Assembly (NCBI GenBank): GCA_964030475.1
Contig: CAXIPT010000001.1
Span: 25,279,938-25,343,937, forward strand
Length of the DNA stretch: 64,000 nt
Direction of reading: 5' to 3'
From: Tethya wilhelma
Taxonomy: Eukaryota > Porifera > Demospongiae > Tethyida > Tethyidae
The position numbers and the translations under genes are program-made. The notes beneath the pieces were generated by a model. The model saw nothing but the letters and a program-made list of their open reading frames with translations, was not told the origin of the DNA and made no database searches. Below, piece by piece: positions 1 to 13,020 of the stretch (its first letter is position 1; each line of letters opens with the position of its first letter).

Positions 1-3000
1 AGTGCTGCTCTGTTCTGTCTAACTGACAAAATGGATTGCTGTAGAGCATCAGATACTCCTCCAGAATTTGGTGCTACTGGACAGTGGATCTTTCCTAATG
101 GAAACACAGTCAATAATGATGTCTCTGGTGGTGACATTTATCAAGGCAGGGGTCCCAGTTATGTTCGTCTTCAACGTAGAAACAATGCTCAAACAACTGG
201 AATCTTCTGCTGTGAAATACCTGATGCAAGTGATTCAAACGAACAACTTTGTACTGGAGTGTACCCTGTGACCTCTGGCTCTCCCTCCATCACTAACTTA
301 ACTTATAATCGTTCAAGTAGCATATTAACCTGTACTTCTACTGGTGGTCCTGCTACCACTGTCACTTGGACTCATAACAACATTCAAAGCCTTAGTAATG
401 TCACATACATTCAGAAACAGAGGATAGTGGACGGAGAACTTGGACAATACCAAAATACTCTGACTATTAACAGTAACTCACTGGATGACTATGTTGGTGA
501 CTTCGCCTGTACTGTCAGGAATTCAAGAGGAAATACAGACAGCAACATCGCCATTCAAGGTAGGCTCTGTAAATATATATATATCTTAAACTCAGATCTG
601 TACATTTTCATCTTACAGATATTCAAATTATTGGACATGAGAGACCATTAGTTCTTGGTGGATCAGCTTCTATTATCTGCTCCAGTGATTTAGAGGTGGA
701 GAGAATAGAATGGGTGAATGGTGACAATGGAGTGGAAGTGACTAGCAATTCTGGACAGCAATCACTTTCACTTGACATTAACCCAGTGGACCAGAGTGTA
801 AACAATACACGATTCTTGTGCAACATTATAATCAGCAGACCAAATAGAACAACTTTGGAGAGTGTGACTCTAATGGTTTCAGGTAAAATTGTGATTTCAC
901 AACATATTACGCAATACTTATACCTTGACTATAAAATTTGTATAACAGTTCGGAATGAGCCATTTCCACCTCAAGACATTGTATCAGGCAATGTCTCTTA
1001 CAACTCAGCCAAAATTTCATGGACAGTTCCCATACTAGCTTCTACTGAAGAGACCTATGTTGTTTTGTACGGAGTTGGCAATACAAATGAAAACACTAGC
1101 ATTGCCCAACAGAGCCAGCCAGGAGTACAGGAGTATGAGGTGTATCTGACTGGTTTGATGCCAGCCACTAGATACAGGTACATTGTCAGAGCAACAAATG
1201 ATTTCTCATCAAATTCAAGCATAGAAAAAACTTTCTTCACAACTGGTTAGTCTAAACAAAAACCAACTGAATATCATCCTGTACATGATAATTTATACAT
1301 ATTATGCCATATATTTTATTGCCATTCACACTACAGAAGCACCTAAAGAAGAAATTGGAGGTATTATACAATTTTGAATGTGTATTTTTTTGCTAAAATT
1401 GTCATCTTTTACTACTAATCCTATAATACAACAGTTCCAGTCTTAGGTGTAGCTGTTGGAGCTTCTGTTGGTGGATTACTAGCAATCATTGTTTTGTCTC
1501 TACTCATCATTGCTCTTGTACTATGGAGGTAAGTTTATCAACAATACAAAGACTTTAGTATTGAGAATAATGAACGTTGTGATTGTTGAATCATACTACA
1601 AACTCTCATTCAGTCGAAGGAGAACAAGTAAATACTCACCAACAGATGACAATAACTGGAGACCTGTACAGAGTGGCAAATCAAACACCTACACAGCTCC
1701 ATCAGTTGCAACAAAAGGAGAGCAAAAAGTTGAGCTGAAGGCTTTGGCAACAAAACAGGATGATGAAGAAGTGGAGGGAGAATGCTATCAAAACGTTGGC
1801 ACACTAGGTTTGACCAAAATCTTAATCTTAATTTAGTGATATTATTATAATGAGTCATGGTTTGAAACTAATTTTAGTTGATGATCCTCAGAAGCCAATC
1901 CCAGTAAAAAGGTTTGGAGAACATGTCAAACACATGCATTTGAAACGAGACAAACTCTTTGACACACAATACAAAGTAAGTCAAACATAATAATTTATTA
2001 AGATTGTTTGCTATTGTTATATTTGGTCATTGCTTATAAATATGAGCCTGTAACTATCACTTTTCATACAGTCCATTGGCATGCCACAAGCTTCAAGTGA
2101 TGATGCACATATTCCAGTGAACAAACAACGCAACAGATTTGCAAACATCTTCCCATGTAAGATACAATAAACAAACTTTAAAGACTGGAAATAACTTTTT
2201 TCTTTCTATTTAGATGATTTCTCCCGAGTTCATCTCAAGGAGGTTCCAGGAGTAGGAGGATCAGACTACATCAATGCCAGTTTTATTGATGTATGTTGTT
2301 ATCCATACATGACATGTGTGCATAAAGATGCATGTATTAGCAATTTGCTTTACCGTTATACACTACATGTATTTAGGGATACAAGAGGCCAAAGGAATAC
2401 ATAGCAGCACAAGGTAAGTTTAAAATGAATACACAATGTCATTGACACATTCCTCACCACTCACAAATTATGTGTTTGCAATGATAATAACCCAGGTCCC
2501 ATGCCAAACACTGTGACTGACTTCTGGAGGATGGTCTGGGAGTACAAGACTCCTACCATAGTCATGCTCACCAGGGTCTTTGAAGGCAGGGTAAGTGCAC
2601 CATAGTAGACCATCATAATTATACTATAGCAAGCATGCATTTGACACTTGACACTCACTAAAACAAAGACACTCAGTACACCTGCATGGCAACATAAATG
2701 TATGAAATGAGTCAAATTAATCCCTCTACAGAAAAAGTGCGAGGTCTACTGGCCTGAGACTAGAGGGGAGAGTATTGAACAAGGCCACAACCTGACAGTC
2801 ACTTTGGATGACATACTACCATTTGCCGAGTACACCATCAGGAAGATGACTGTGACATGCGTAAGAAAATAGAAATCCTAAATTTTTGAAGAATCGAGTC
2901 AGTACTGATTTTATAAAATTGTCTTTTCCAGAGCTCAGAGCCCGACGTCCCTCCTCATGAAGTGACCCAGTTCCACTTCGTAGGTTGGCCAGACCACGGT

Positions 3001-4838
3001 GTCCCTAGTAATGCCATCATCCTCATCAATTTCATCCGTCGTGTTCGTAAGACACACCCCTTCTCCAACGAGCATCACCTCCTGGTTCACTGCAGTGCTG
3101 GGGTCGGGAGGACAGGGACGTTTATCGTCCTGGACAGCATGTTACAGAGGATGAAGGAAGAGGAGACCGTCAATATTTATGAGACAGTGAGACAATTACG
3201 AACACAGAGGGTGCAAATGGTACAGACACAGGTAAGAGAAATCAAAAGTAAACTAATTTCTTTTAAATAGAGCAAGGAAATTCAATTTCACTTTCAATCC
3301 TTCAGGCCCAGTATGTGTTCATCCATGATGCCATCAATGAGCTGATCATCTGTGGGGACACTGAGATAGGTGCAGCTAACCTGAGGATTGCCATGAACCG
3401 ACTCAGCAAACCAGACAAAGACAGGGTGACCAAATATGAGAGACAGTTCCAGGTAAGTTGGGAATTACTCTATAACAGACAATATATGAAATGTAAATAC
3501 AATGTGTTGTTTACTTTTACATGTGTAGAACTTTGAAAAAGTGGCAGGAAATGTTCTTGATGTTGACTACGTGGAGGCCAATAAGGATTGCAACGTCGGC
3601 AAAAACCGTTATCAAAGCAAGATACCAAGTAAGTCCCTCAGTTTTCATCACAATCAATGTGTGTACGGAAAACATAACTATAATGTCTCACAAACAACAA
3701 TTTGACTTTCAATATCAACAGAGGACTTCACAAGAGTTCGACTGAAGTCGTCGGGCACACCTGGATCTGATTACATCAATGCCAGCTTCATTGATGTAAG
3801 CAAATTACAAAGGCTATCCACTTTCAAACACACAATAGCAAGCAGTACAATATGCCGCCGTCTCCACACACATACCTATCTAGGGTTACAGGCAACGTGG
3901 CTCTTACATTGCCACTCAGGGACCACTAGAGTCGACTGTGAATGACTTCTGGAGGATGATATGGGAGTATAAAAGCCACTGCATTGTGATGCCCTTTGAC
4001 CTCCATGAAAGTGACAAGGTAAAACTATATATGCACACAATGTCATACAATTCAAGCTAGACAAGAAAACTTACATATCAAGTATTTCTATACTGAATTG
4101 GAACAAATCTCACTCCATTGTTATGCTAAACCTGTTGCCTGCATTTCTCAGGAGTCATTCCCCTGCTACTGGCCTACTACTGAAGGTGGTAGTAGTACCT
4201 ATGGTAAGATAGCAGTGAAGTTGACTTCAGAAGAGAACCGTGGAGACTACATCGTTCGAAAGTTCGAACTCTCCGAACCCAAGCAACAAAGCTCCCAGTC
4301 CCTTTCCTCGTCCACCCTCCATGTGACCCAGTTCCAGTTCCTCCGCTGGTCAGAACATTCTCCTCCTCAAAACACGGCCTCTATGTTGGTGATGGTTGAT
4401 ATGGTGAACAAGGTCCAAATGGGCTCAGGAAACAAGGCCATCACTGTCATGTGCAAGTAAGACAACCTAAGAATGTATTGATTTCACTATATATTTATAA
4501 GGATGATTTCACGGATGTAATTGATCTTATTTCTTCCTTCATTCCTTGCAGTGATGGTGTTGGTCGTAGTGGTACCTTCATTTGTATCCACTCTCAGTTG
4601 GAGAGACTCAAGACAGAGGGAGTGGTGGACTTCTTCCAGTTCATTAAAGCTGCCAGGATACAGAGAGCTGGACTAGTCCCTGATGTGGTGAGATACTAAA
4701 ATCTGGCCCAGTCTATGCAATATGTTAATATGTATACAAACTTATACACACACACAACAGAGCCAGTACAGGTTTTGCCATAATGTGGCTGCAAGCTATT
4801 TGGATCAATTTGATGACTATGCTAACTTTAAGTTTTAA
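1..4838 (+). CDS. Receptor-type protein tyrosine phosphatase A (5' end outside window)
   Basis: Membrane receptor that would dephosphorylate phosphotyrosine in the cytosol. Exons read: 1-559, 619-882, 949-1245, 1337-1360, 1435-1528, 1614-1807, 1878-1975, 2072-2156, 2214-2290, 2377-2413, 2496-2590, 2732-2860, 2932-3231, 3306-3452, 3529-3628, 3722-3795, 3884-4018, 4152-4456, 4552-4687, 4761-4838; together they stay in frame for 1075 residues. Order: Cys-Cys Ig-like domain (cut at the left edge), Ig, Ig, FN3, membrane helix (exon 1435-1528), short tail, phosphatase D1, phosphatase D2. D1 is canonical: WPDHGVP loop and [12 protein letters not shown] with the nucleophile Cys codon at 3091. D2 keeps Cys (4452) and Arg (CNDGVGRSG) but its WPD loop reads WSEHSPP, so D2 is probably weak or regulatory. 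An intron splits the D2 P-loop just after Cys-Asn. The signal peptide and first domains lie outside the window. Confidence 0.9.
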
Positions 4839-5075
4839 TATATCTAACTTAATAATAATGATGCTACTGAAGGAAAACCAAAATACTTCTTAAGAGATTA
4901 CATAATTTTAGTACACTAAACATAAAATTATAGTTTTGTTGTGTTGATAATTTTTGTTTCTGTACTGTCTGTGTTTAAAAGAAATAATGTTTTGTACAAT
5001 ACAATTAACAATTAAATTTATACTTAGTAATGCATAGACAGTCAAAAATGTTAATTGACATTATCTCACGTATAG

Positions 5076-5317
5076 GAAAAGGATGAACCATCACAAACAG
5101 AATAGTTAAGTCTACTTTAAGTGAACCACCTCACCTCTATGACACCCCTGATGAATGGACCAATGAGAGGGTGTATGATGAAGTGAACCCACCAACTGAG
5201 AGGCAGCTGCAGTCACATGGAGACTATGAGCTCATGCACTCCTTGCCCAGGATATGGGACAGTAATACCCTCACAGACAAGTTAGATAATAATCAGCTAC
5301 TAAAATTACTGAAATGA
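5076..5317 (+). pseudogene. Relic of a receptor cytoplasmic-tail exon
   Basis: From about 5111 the + strand reads STL..LYDTPDEWTNERVYDEV..PPTER..GDYEL, which closely matches the intact tail exon on the minus strand at 57235-57418. The reading frame is open from 5087 to a stop at 5315, but an in-frame TGA at 5084 and small indels lie between the acceptor-like AG (5075) and the conserved part. No membrane-helix exon is found upstream; phosphatase A ends at 4838. It therefore looks like the last exon of a lost receptor gene. The following 286 bases up to the next start codon show nothing I recognise. Confidence 0.7.
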
Positions 5318-5603
5318 GCTCGTGATTAGATACATCAATGAATATCATTAGACAAGTTGCCATGCTTAGACAATTATGTCATAATTCTAAACAACATTTC
5401 ATTTTGTTCAACAATCACGTAATCAAACTGAGCATCACAACAAAGTTTACTGTGTTGGTTTATGCATGGAAATGCCTATATAGTGCTGTGTTGTGAAAAC
5501 AAAGCTCATGCAAGCTTCTCACACAAAATATCATAATCCCTAGTAGGAGAACCTAGTGGGCAACTAAACAGGATAAAACCTATTGATTGAATCAGGCACA
5601 AAA

Positions 5604-8600
5604 ATGGTTGACTATAACCTTATTTTTACTTTTTGCATCGTGCTAGTCTTCAGTGGAGGGACCAAGTTGACTTCTGCAAAAAATATGAATTCAAATGGTT
5701 ACCAAGGTGAGTATGTAGGCTTTAAGATTATCCATTTATCAAGATACTTTTCATAATTTATTATAACCTGGATACAAATAATAGTTAGACACAGTTTTGG
5801 AGGTTTCTATACGTGTTTTAGAAACACAAAGGCTGCTATATAGTATCCTGAGCAAGTACAGTGAAGGTTCTATGGATAAGCCTGAGGGTTTCTAAACATG
5901 TAAATTTAACATTCATCATATCATTGTTAATTCAATTACTAATTTATAGAAATTCATAATTATAGTCATCTTCACTGTGCACTTAACAATTAGCTCCATC
6001 TCCTCCTGCCAATGTGACAGCCATCCCTAACACTACATCCATTCACCTCTCATGGACTCAACAAGAGAATGACTCTATTGAGAGCTTTAATATATCATAC
6101 TCCTATCAAGGACCATGTACAGATGGCAGTGTACCTCATTTGAACATGGAAAAAATCATTCAAGATAATATGTTTAGCACTACTAGAGAGTATAATTTGA
6201 CTGGATTGAAAGAATATAGCCATTACACCATCTCTATTACAGCTATGAACATGGTAGGGACAAATCAAACACAAGTTAACTGTACTACATTATCAGCAGG
6301 TATGATTTAATTCTATGAAAATTAATTCAATAATAATTATACTAGGTCTATAGAAGTAGCGGGTTGTACTACAATTATACAATATCATGTACAAATTCAC
6401 ATACTTTTCCTATTGAGCTGTGACAATTACTATGTTTAGCTCCCACTGGACTCCCACTATATTTGAGAGTGATATTTATTAATCCTTACAACGTGACAAT
6501 TGAATGGGATCATATACATTGTTCGGAGCGAAACAGTGAGATAACAGGATACAGAGTGAGGTTTAATGAATCCAAGAGTCCTGGAGCCTTCACTATTAAG
6601 GAGGCTAACATCACAGATGTCATGGACAGAAATAATATGCTCACTGTTGCTGAACTCAATCCTCGTACAAGTTATAGCATTGAAGTCAGAGCAATTAATA
6701 AAGAGGATCAACTAGGACCACCTGCCTTTGATTGCACAACAACATCTATTCCTACAGGTACTGTATGAGTGTAAGAGATAAAAAAAGTTTATGATTGTGA
6801 CACTCAGTCTGTAATAGTCTACATTCCACTTAAAAATAGGCATTATAGGTTTTCTCCTCAATGGTGTACTCTATGGTAACAACAGCATTGTGACACTGGA
6901 TGAGATTGGTGAAGGCAGTGATGCTCTGTTCTGTCTCACTGATAACACTAACTGTTGTAGAGCATCAGATGCTGCTTCAGTAGTTGGTAATAATGGACAA
7001 TGGATCTTTCCTGATGGAACTATAGTCGGCAATATTAATGGGAATAACAATATCTATCAAAGCAGAGGTTCCAGCTATGTTCATTTACAATTAAAAGACA
7101 GTTTTCCAACATTCGGGATCTTCCGCTGTGAGGTACCTGATGCAAGTGGAATTAACCAGACACTCTACCTAGGAGTGTACCCTGTAAACTCTGGTGCTCC
7201 CTCTATCACTGGTCTAGTCTACAATCAATCCAGCCTCACTTTGACCTGTACCTCTACTGGTGGTCCTGCTACCACTGTCTCTTGGAGGAAGAATAATATT
7301 GCAATTGAAACAGACAGTGTATACTCTCAAGAACAAATAGTTATGAATACAGTATCAGGAAAATACCAAAATGTTTTGTATATTAATCCCAGTGCTACAA
7401 TTCAGGACATTGTTGGCAAATACACATGTAATGTCAGCAATGAAAGGAATAATTCTGAAATGAGTATTGTCATCAATGGTGAGTATCAAATGATTTTTTA
7501 AACTAGAAATAATCTGTCAATACTATCTTATAATTGCACAGATATTCAAATCACCGGACATGAGCAACCATTGGATCTTTGTGAAAATGCTTTCATCAAC
7601 TGCTCCAGTGACTTGGAGGTGCAGAGAATAACATGGTTGAATGGTGAAAATGGAGTAGTCGCTACCAATTCTGAAGAGCAATCCCTCATATTAAAGTTAT
7701 TCATTACCAGTGATTCTGAAGCAGTTTTAGTAACAAATGAAAAATACAGCTTATCAGATGAAGCAAGTAATTCTGGTGATTCAAGTGGATACAGTGGAAT
7801 AAGTGGTGATCATAGTACAGGCTGTCAAGAACCAATGCTCATGCCAATAGGACTAAATGATACCCAATTCACATGTATAATTACTTTGGTGACTGACTAT
7901 GGTAGAGTTGATAGAAGTATCACAATTATAATCAAAGGTAAACAGTATATTCAGCTATTGTTTCAACATGATTCAACATAATCACAAAATCATCCAACAT
8001 TTTAACATGCAGTTCCAAATGTTACTATCAGTTCTACCTCATCATCTCAGCCTGTAACTTCTATGGACATAGTGTCCACTACACTTCGTGCACATGATAC
8101 AACTACAATTATTACCACACTATCAACCACAGAGAGTCCAAGTACAGTGTTATGTAAGTTAACTTTCAAGTCCTTTACAAGCAATAGTAACTCAATTCAC
8201 ACATGCATACTCTTGAGATTCAAACTCTTATATAATTTCTTCAAACTTTAATCATTTCAGCTAAGTCACAGAATGTTGTTAGTCTAGCAGCTGGAGTCTC
8301 AGTAGCACTACTGATGGTCTGTATTGCCACTGGATTGATAATAGCCATTGCTATAGCTACATGGTGGTAAGCATTCACGCATCTCTCTCAGTAAGTAATA
8401 AACAGAGCCATCAATCAAATATAGGATGAAGAGAAGACACAAAACTAAATTCTATAAAACAGCAGGTGACCACCAAAATATCTATGACAAACCACCAGCT
8501 ACTGCACTTACAAACCAGTATGCTGTGAGTGCACTACCAGTGGATTCAATGGAACTAGTTGAACTGAGTGCATCAGAACCAAACATTGTCATTGGGACAA

Positions 8601-11600
8601 TTGTGGACAATGACAAGACAGATGGTCAGGGAGAGAGTCACAATGTCATAGGAGAGCATGAAAATCAGACTCAGTCTGATGTTGACTCACTGACTCAAAC
8701 AGAATCAGATTCAGAGTCAGGTTAACAATTGTACTACAGTGATTGCACATTCATATTTTATAAAGCATACATTCATCATGTCCAGTTAAAAAAAAGAAAA
8801 TGTTTATAATTTTCTTTTCTTTGTTGTTTATAGCTGGAGACCGTGTGATTGCACATTCATATGTAAAGCATACACTCAGCATGTCAAGTTCAACAAAGTA
8901 TTGATGTTTATACTCTACATTTCTTCGCTGTTTACAGCTGGTGACTACTCAAAAGATATCCCAATATCTCAGTTTGGACAACATGTGGTCAGAATGCATT
9001 CTGAAAGTGATAAACTATTCGAAGAGGAATATAAGGTAAGGATAAACTTTCACGAAAATCACCAAAAACAGAACAGCATTAGTAAACAGTCATCTTCTTG
9101 TTTGTCCTCACAAAACTACCATTTTTCAAACACACATTCCATGGCTGAGTCTATCAAGAAAGCAAAAACACTTTGTCTTGGTTTCACATACGTACCAGAA
9201 CAATAATATTATTGTAGTTGTGACAATCCTTGCCACATATGTTTTTCTAACCAATGCAGAGTCTAAGCAACACATATGAGTCATTACATGATGTAGCCTC
9301 ACAACCTTACAACAAACTTAGTAACAGATTTGTCAACATTCACCCATGTAAGTTAAGAGAAGCTTGTATAACAGTTGCCAGGGAATAAACTATACATTAC
9401 ATCAGTATATATGACACAATCAATAAATGGCTCGATTACATGCATGTATCACTATTGCAGATGATTTCTCCAGAGTGCATCTCAAGGAGATACCAGGGGA
9501 AGAAGGATCTGACTACATCAATGCCAGTTTTATTGATGTAGGTGATATGGTGCATAGCTACATACATATGCATGGTCCAGTCTCATTAGTATACCCATGC
9601 ATCTTGGTTCAATTCTTTCCAGGGATACAAAAAGCCAAAAGCCTACATTGCAGCTCAAGGTATAGTATAAATGAACTAAGATTCAAGTATATATATCCTG
9701 ATTAAACTAATGTTCCAAATTTCTTTATTTCACACAGGTCCAAAACCCAACACAGTCACTGCCTTCTGGAGGATGATATGGGAGTACAAACTATCCACTG
9801 TGGTCATGCTAACCAGATGCTTTGAAGGCAGGGTAAGGAAAGGATGATAAAACATCAATATCTGCTCTTCACCATGAAGTTTATACCTTGTTTTGTTGAT
9901 AGAAAAAATGTGAAGCCTATTGGCCTGAGGAAGTGAATGATTGTACAGAGCCGGGTCAAGACTTGGTCATCACACTTACAACACAGCTGGACTTTGCCGA
10001 ATACAGCATCAGAAACATGAGAGTCAAATGTGTAAGTTCATCAAAGTTATTGCCATGATAGATGCATACATGAACATGCTAGCCATGCATTTGTATCATG
10101 CATGCAGGTTATACCACTAAATATAAATCTTAAGATCTACTTTAAAAGCTGAATAATGTCTACGAATTTACTTATTCTCTGCTCCAATGCCTATATATGA
10201 ATTTGAAAAACTCAGTGGTAAGAGCATTTGTTAAAAGCCCAGTGGAACAAATCCCAGCTTACTAGATCTCAAGATTTTTGTCCCTCTATTTCCCATGTTC
10301 ATGGTCACGGTATTTCATACTTCTTTCAGACTTCGGACTCAAATCCTCCACTTGAGGTGACCCAGTTCCACTTCTTGGGATGGCCAGACCACGGTGTCCC
10401 CAGGAATACCATGACAGTGATGAATTTCATCCGCCGTGTTCGTAAGACACACCCCTTTTCCGACGAGCGTCACCTCCTGGTCCACTGCAGTGCTGGGGTC
10501 GGGAGGACAGGGACGTTTATCGTCCTGGACAGCATGTTACAGAGGATGAAGGAAGAGGAGACCGTCAATATTTATGAGACAGTGAGGCAACTACGAACAC
10601 AGAGGGTGCAAATGGTGCAGACACAGGTGAGGGAGGAAGATTAGAAGTCTAGTTTGAGCAATTTATCTATGCATCAGTGGTAAGAGCATGCGACTAGAAT
10701 TCGAAAGACTTGGGCTAAGTTTGAATCCCAACTCAATCTCAAGATTTTTTCCCAATGATGTAATATCATGGTGATTGTCTTCCGGACAGGCTCAATACAA
10801 CTTCATTCATGATACCTTCAATGAGCTCATCATGTGTGGAGAGACTGAGATAGTGGCCAGCAAATTGACAGATGTGGTGAAAGACCTCGGTGAAACTAAG
10901 GAAGAGAATGGAATGACTGGCTTCCAGAAACAATTTCAGGTGAATCACCTCTTTTTGTGAATATTAAATTTTGAGAAAATAATGTTCGAGGCCAATTGAC
11001 CACACACTATCATGACTTGAACCATAACATTGCTTGCATAATCAGATTCATCTTCAACAAATGTATGATTGTTTACATTAATTCTTCCAGACTTTAGAAC
11101 AACTCTCCCCAGAGTTTGTGGAAGAGAATTACTCCCAAGCCTTGGATAAGAACAACATTGACAAGAACAGATATAAAGATATACTACCAAGTATGTGTTT
11201 CCTTGAATAACTGAAAAAAAAAACAACTATATTAAGCTGATTATGATAATTGAACCTCTTGCTTCCCAATAAATGCACACTATAAGATAACATCAATAGA
11301 GTTTACTTGAGGCCAGCCACTTTTGAAGACTCGGACTACATCAATGCCAGCTTTATTGACGTAAGATAAACACACACTGCACCCATGCACTAACATTAAT
11401 ACTTTAACAAGCACTTTCATGCATACATGTATGAGCTTCTCACACAAGATATTATGTCACTGAGATTGTTGCCACACACACACACAAATGGTGTATGCAT
11501 GTACGCAGGGTTACAGAAAGCGTGGTGCCTACATTGCCACTCAGGGACCTCTGGAGTCGACTGTGGGTGACTTCTGGAGGATGATGATGAACTATGAGAG

Positions 11601-12635
11601 CAGCTGTATCGTGATGCTGTGCCACCTTCAAGAAGATGACAAGGTATAAGCATCATTGAGTTTAGAGGTTTGGAAAGTGTTGGAAAGAAAAAACTTATAC
11701 AGAATTGTACACATAAGTAGGAAGTTAAATGCATGTGGCCACATAGCATAGTATAACCACTACGCTACTAGCAATGCTATGGTTAACCAAAACCAATGGA
11801 AACACCCTAGAGTAGACATAGAACTGTAGCTCTTTCCCACATTCATTGAGCGTGGGTGAGTATAAACACAATAAAGACAGCCAATAACCAACAAATATGG
11901 CTAACTCATACATGCAGGAGTCTTCTCACTGCTATTGGCCAATTTCACAAGACCTGAGTGATCGCCATGGCAACATAGAAGTGAGACTTGTCTCAGAGGA
12001 TGAATACGATGACTACACCATACGAAAGCTTGAAGTGAAGGAGGAGAGGCCACACCCAGTTCTCACGTCCTCCCCTTCTGTCCTGTCTGTGACCCAGTTC
12101 CAGTTCCTCCGCTGGCCAGAACGTGGTCCTCCTCAAACTATGACCTCTCTCTTAGAGATGATGGAGATGGTGAACAAGGTCCAAATGAGCTCTGGAAACA
12201 AGGCCATCACTGTCATGTGCAAGTAAGACAAACCATCACAGTCTTTGCACTTGGTTAAACCATTCGCTGACAGTCTTATTTTCAGTTTTTTAAGCAAAGA
12301 CAACTAGTGCTGATGTTAATTTCTCTCTCTCCGTTGCAGTGATGGTGTTGGTCGTAGTGGTACCTTCATTTGTATCCACTCTCAGTTGGAGAGACTCAAG
12401 ACAGAGGGAGTGGTGGACTTCTTCCAGTTCATTAAAGCTGCTAGGATACAGAGAGTTGGACTGGTCCCTGACGTGGTACTTAATGACTACATGTGATGAC
12501 ATAATTCCAATAGCACAATGCATGTATTGTATCTTGTATGTATATTTTTACATGCAGGCTCAGTATACAATGTGTCATGAAGTGGTGGTCAAATACTTAG
12601 ACAGCTTTGACATGTATGCAAACTTTAAGGAATAA
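5604..12635 (+). CDS. Receptor-type protein tyrosine phosphatase B
   Basis: Complete paralogue of the preceding phosphatase; exons sum to 1364 residues: 5604-5706, 5994-6299, 6440-6757, 6849-7478, 7542-7937, 8013-8153, 8261-8366, 8425-8720, 8938-9035, 9260-9347, 9461-9537, 9623-9659, 9738-9832, 9903-10031, 10330-10626, 10790-10939, 11091-11190, 11287-11360, 11509-11643, 11918-12222, 12340-12475, 12558-12635. Order: signal peptide (starts [16 protein letters not shown]), FN3, FN3, Cys-Cys Ig plus a second Ig in one exon, Ig, Ser/Thr-rich stalk, membrane helix, tail with candidate SH2-site tyrosines (IYDKPP, QYAVSAL), D1 and D2. D1 has WPDHGVP and [12 protein letters not shown] (Cys codon 10486). 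D2 keeps Cys (12218) and Arg, but its loop reads WPERGPP, with Glu where the general acid Asp belongs. Intron positions match phosphatase A throughout the catalytic part; the acceptor at 11286 was chosen because it restores frame and the same 74-bp exon length. Confidence 0.92.
8741..8890 (+). repeat. Direct duplication with decayed exon start in an intron
   Basis: About 45 bases at 8741-8788 recur with changes at 8847-8890 (both read gattgcacattcat then aaagcataca). Just before the second copy, 8831-8846 reads tagctggagacc, resembling the true acceptor and exon start at 8935-8946 (cagctggtgac). A 29-bp pseudo-exon would break the frame, so I treat it as intronic debris from a local duplication. 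Confidence 0.5.
10209..10305 (+). repeat. tRNA-derived SINE-like repeat, copy 1
   Basis: The stretch ctcagtggtaagagcatttg resembles a tRNA D-arm/A-box, followed about 25 bases later by a B-box-like ggaacaaatccc. The next part, ctcaagattttt, recurs in the second copy 460 bases downstream. It lies in the intron before the D1 catalytic exon. Too degenerate to be a functional tRNA. Confidence 0.5.
10671..10760 (+). repeat. tRNA-derived SINE-like repeat, copy 2
   Basis: Better preserved than copy 1: cagtggtaagagcatgcgac (A-box region), an anticodon-like segment, then agtttgaatccc (B-box), followed by the shared tail ctcaagattttt. It lies in the intron after the D1 catalytic exon. No cloverleaf ends or CCA can be confirmed, so a SINE or tRNA pseudogene is more likely than a tRNA gene. 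Confidence 0.5.
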
Positions 12636-13020
12636 AAATCTTTTAACTACTTACTACACACATTATGCATTGCAATACAATATTTTTAGACTACTAGTAC
12701 CATAATTATAGAACCACATTCAATATGATGTAACTTGTATAACTATGCATTATTATTGCTTTTGTTTGTGAGTGCATAATAATATTAATTTAATCTTAGT
12801 GGTTACTACAGTAGTGCCTCAATGTCTAACATTTGAACACAACAAAGACAACTCAATGCAGGCATAGTGATGTTTGTAGGCTAATTACTCCAGCAATAAT
12901 TCATGTAAACCTAATACCAGCCACATATAAGCCATGACAGATGGCATGAGATTGAACACACAACATTTAAACAGACTATCTTTCGGTTAGTATCACAAAA
13001 AAGTGAGTATTTCAAGCAAG
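12636..13020. other. Intergenic, duplicated block
   Basis: No coding region. AATAAA at 12631-12636 overlaps the phosphatase B stop codon and is a plausible poly(A) signal. The segment from about 12815 (gcctcaatgtct through ggctaattactccagcaat) recurs near 28590 and, weakly, near 19340, each time upstream of a secreted Ig gene. It marks the duplicated block and may include shared promoter sequence. Confidence 0.6.

Noticed and set aside
10671..10735. Functional tRNA gene
   Set aside because: A- and B-boxes are degenerate, no proper acceptor stem could be paired, and two related copies exist with a common non-tRNA tail, so a SINE-like repeat is preferred.
11299..11360. Acceptor caatag at 11299 for the D2 exon of phosphatase B
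   Set aside because: It would shift the frame and give an immediate stop; the acceptor at 11286 gives the same 74-bp exon as phosphatase A and keeps the D2 frame.
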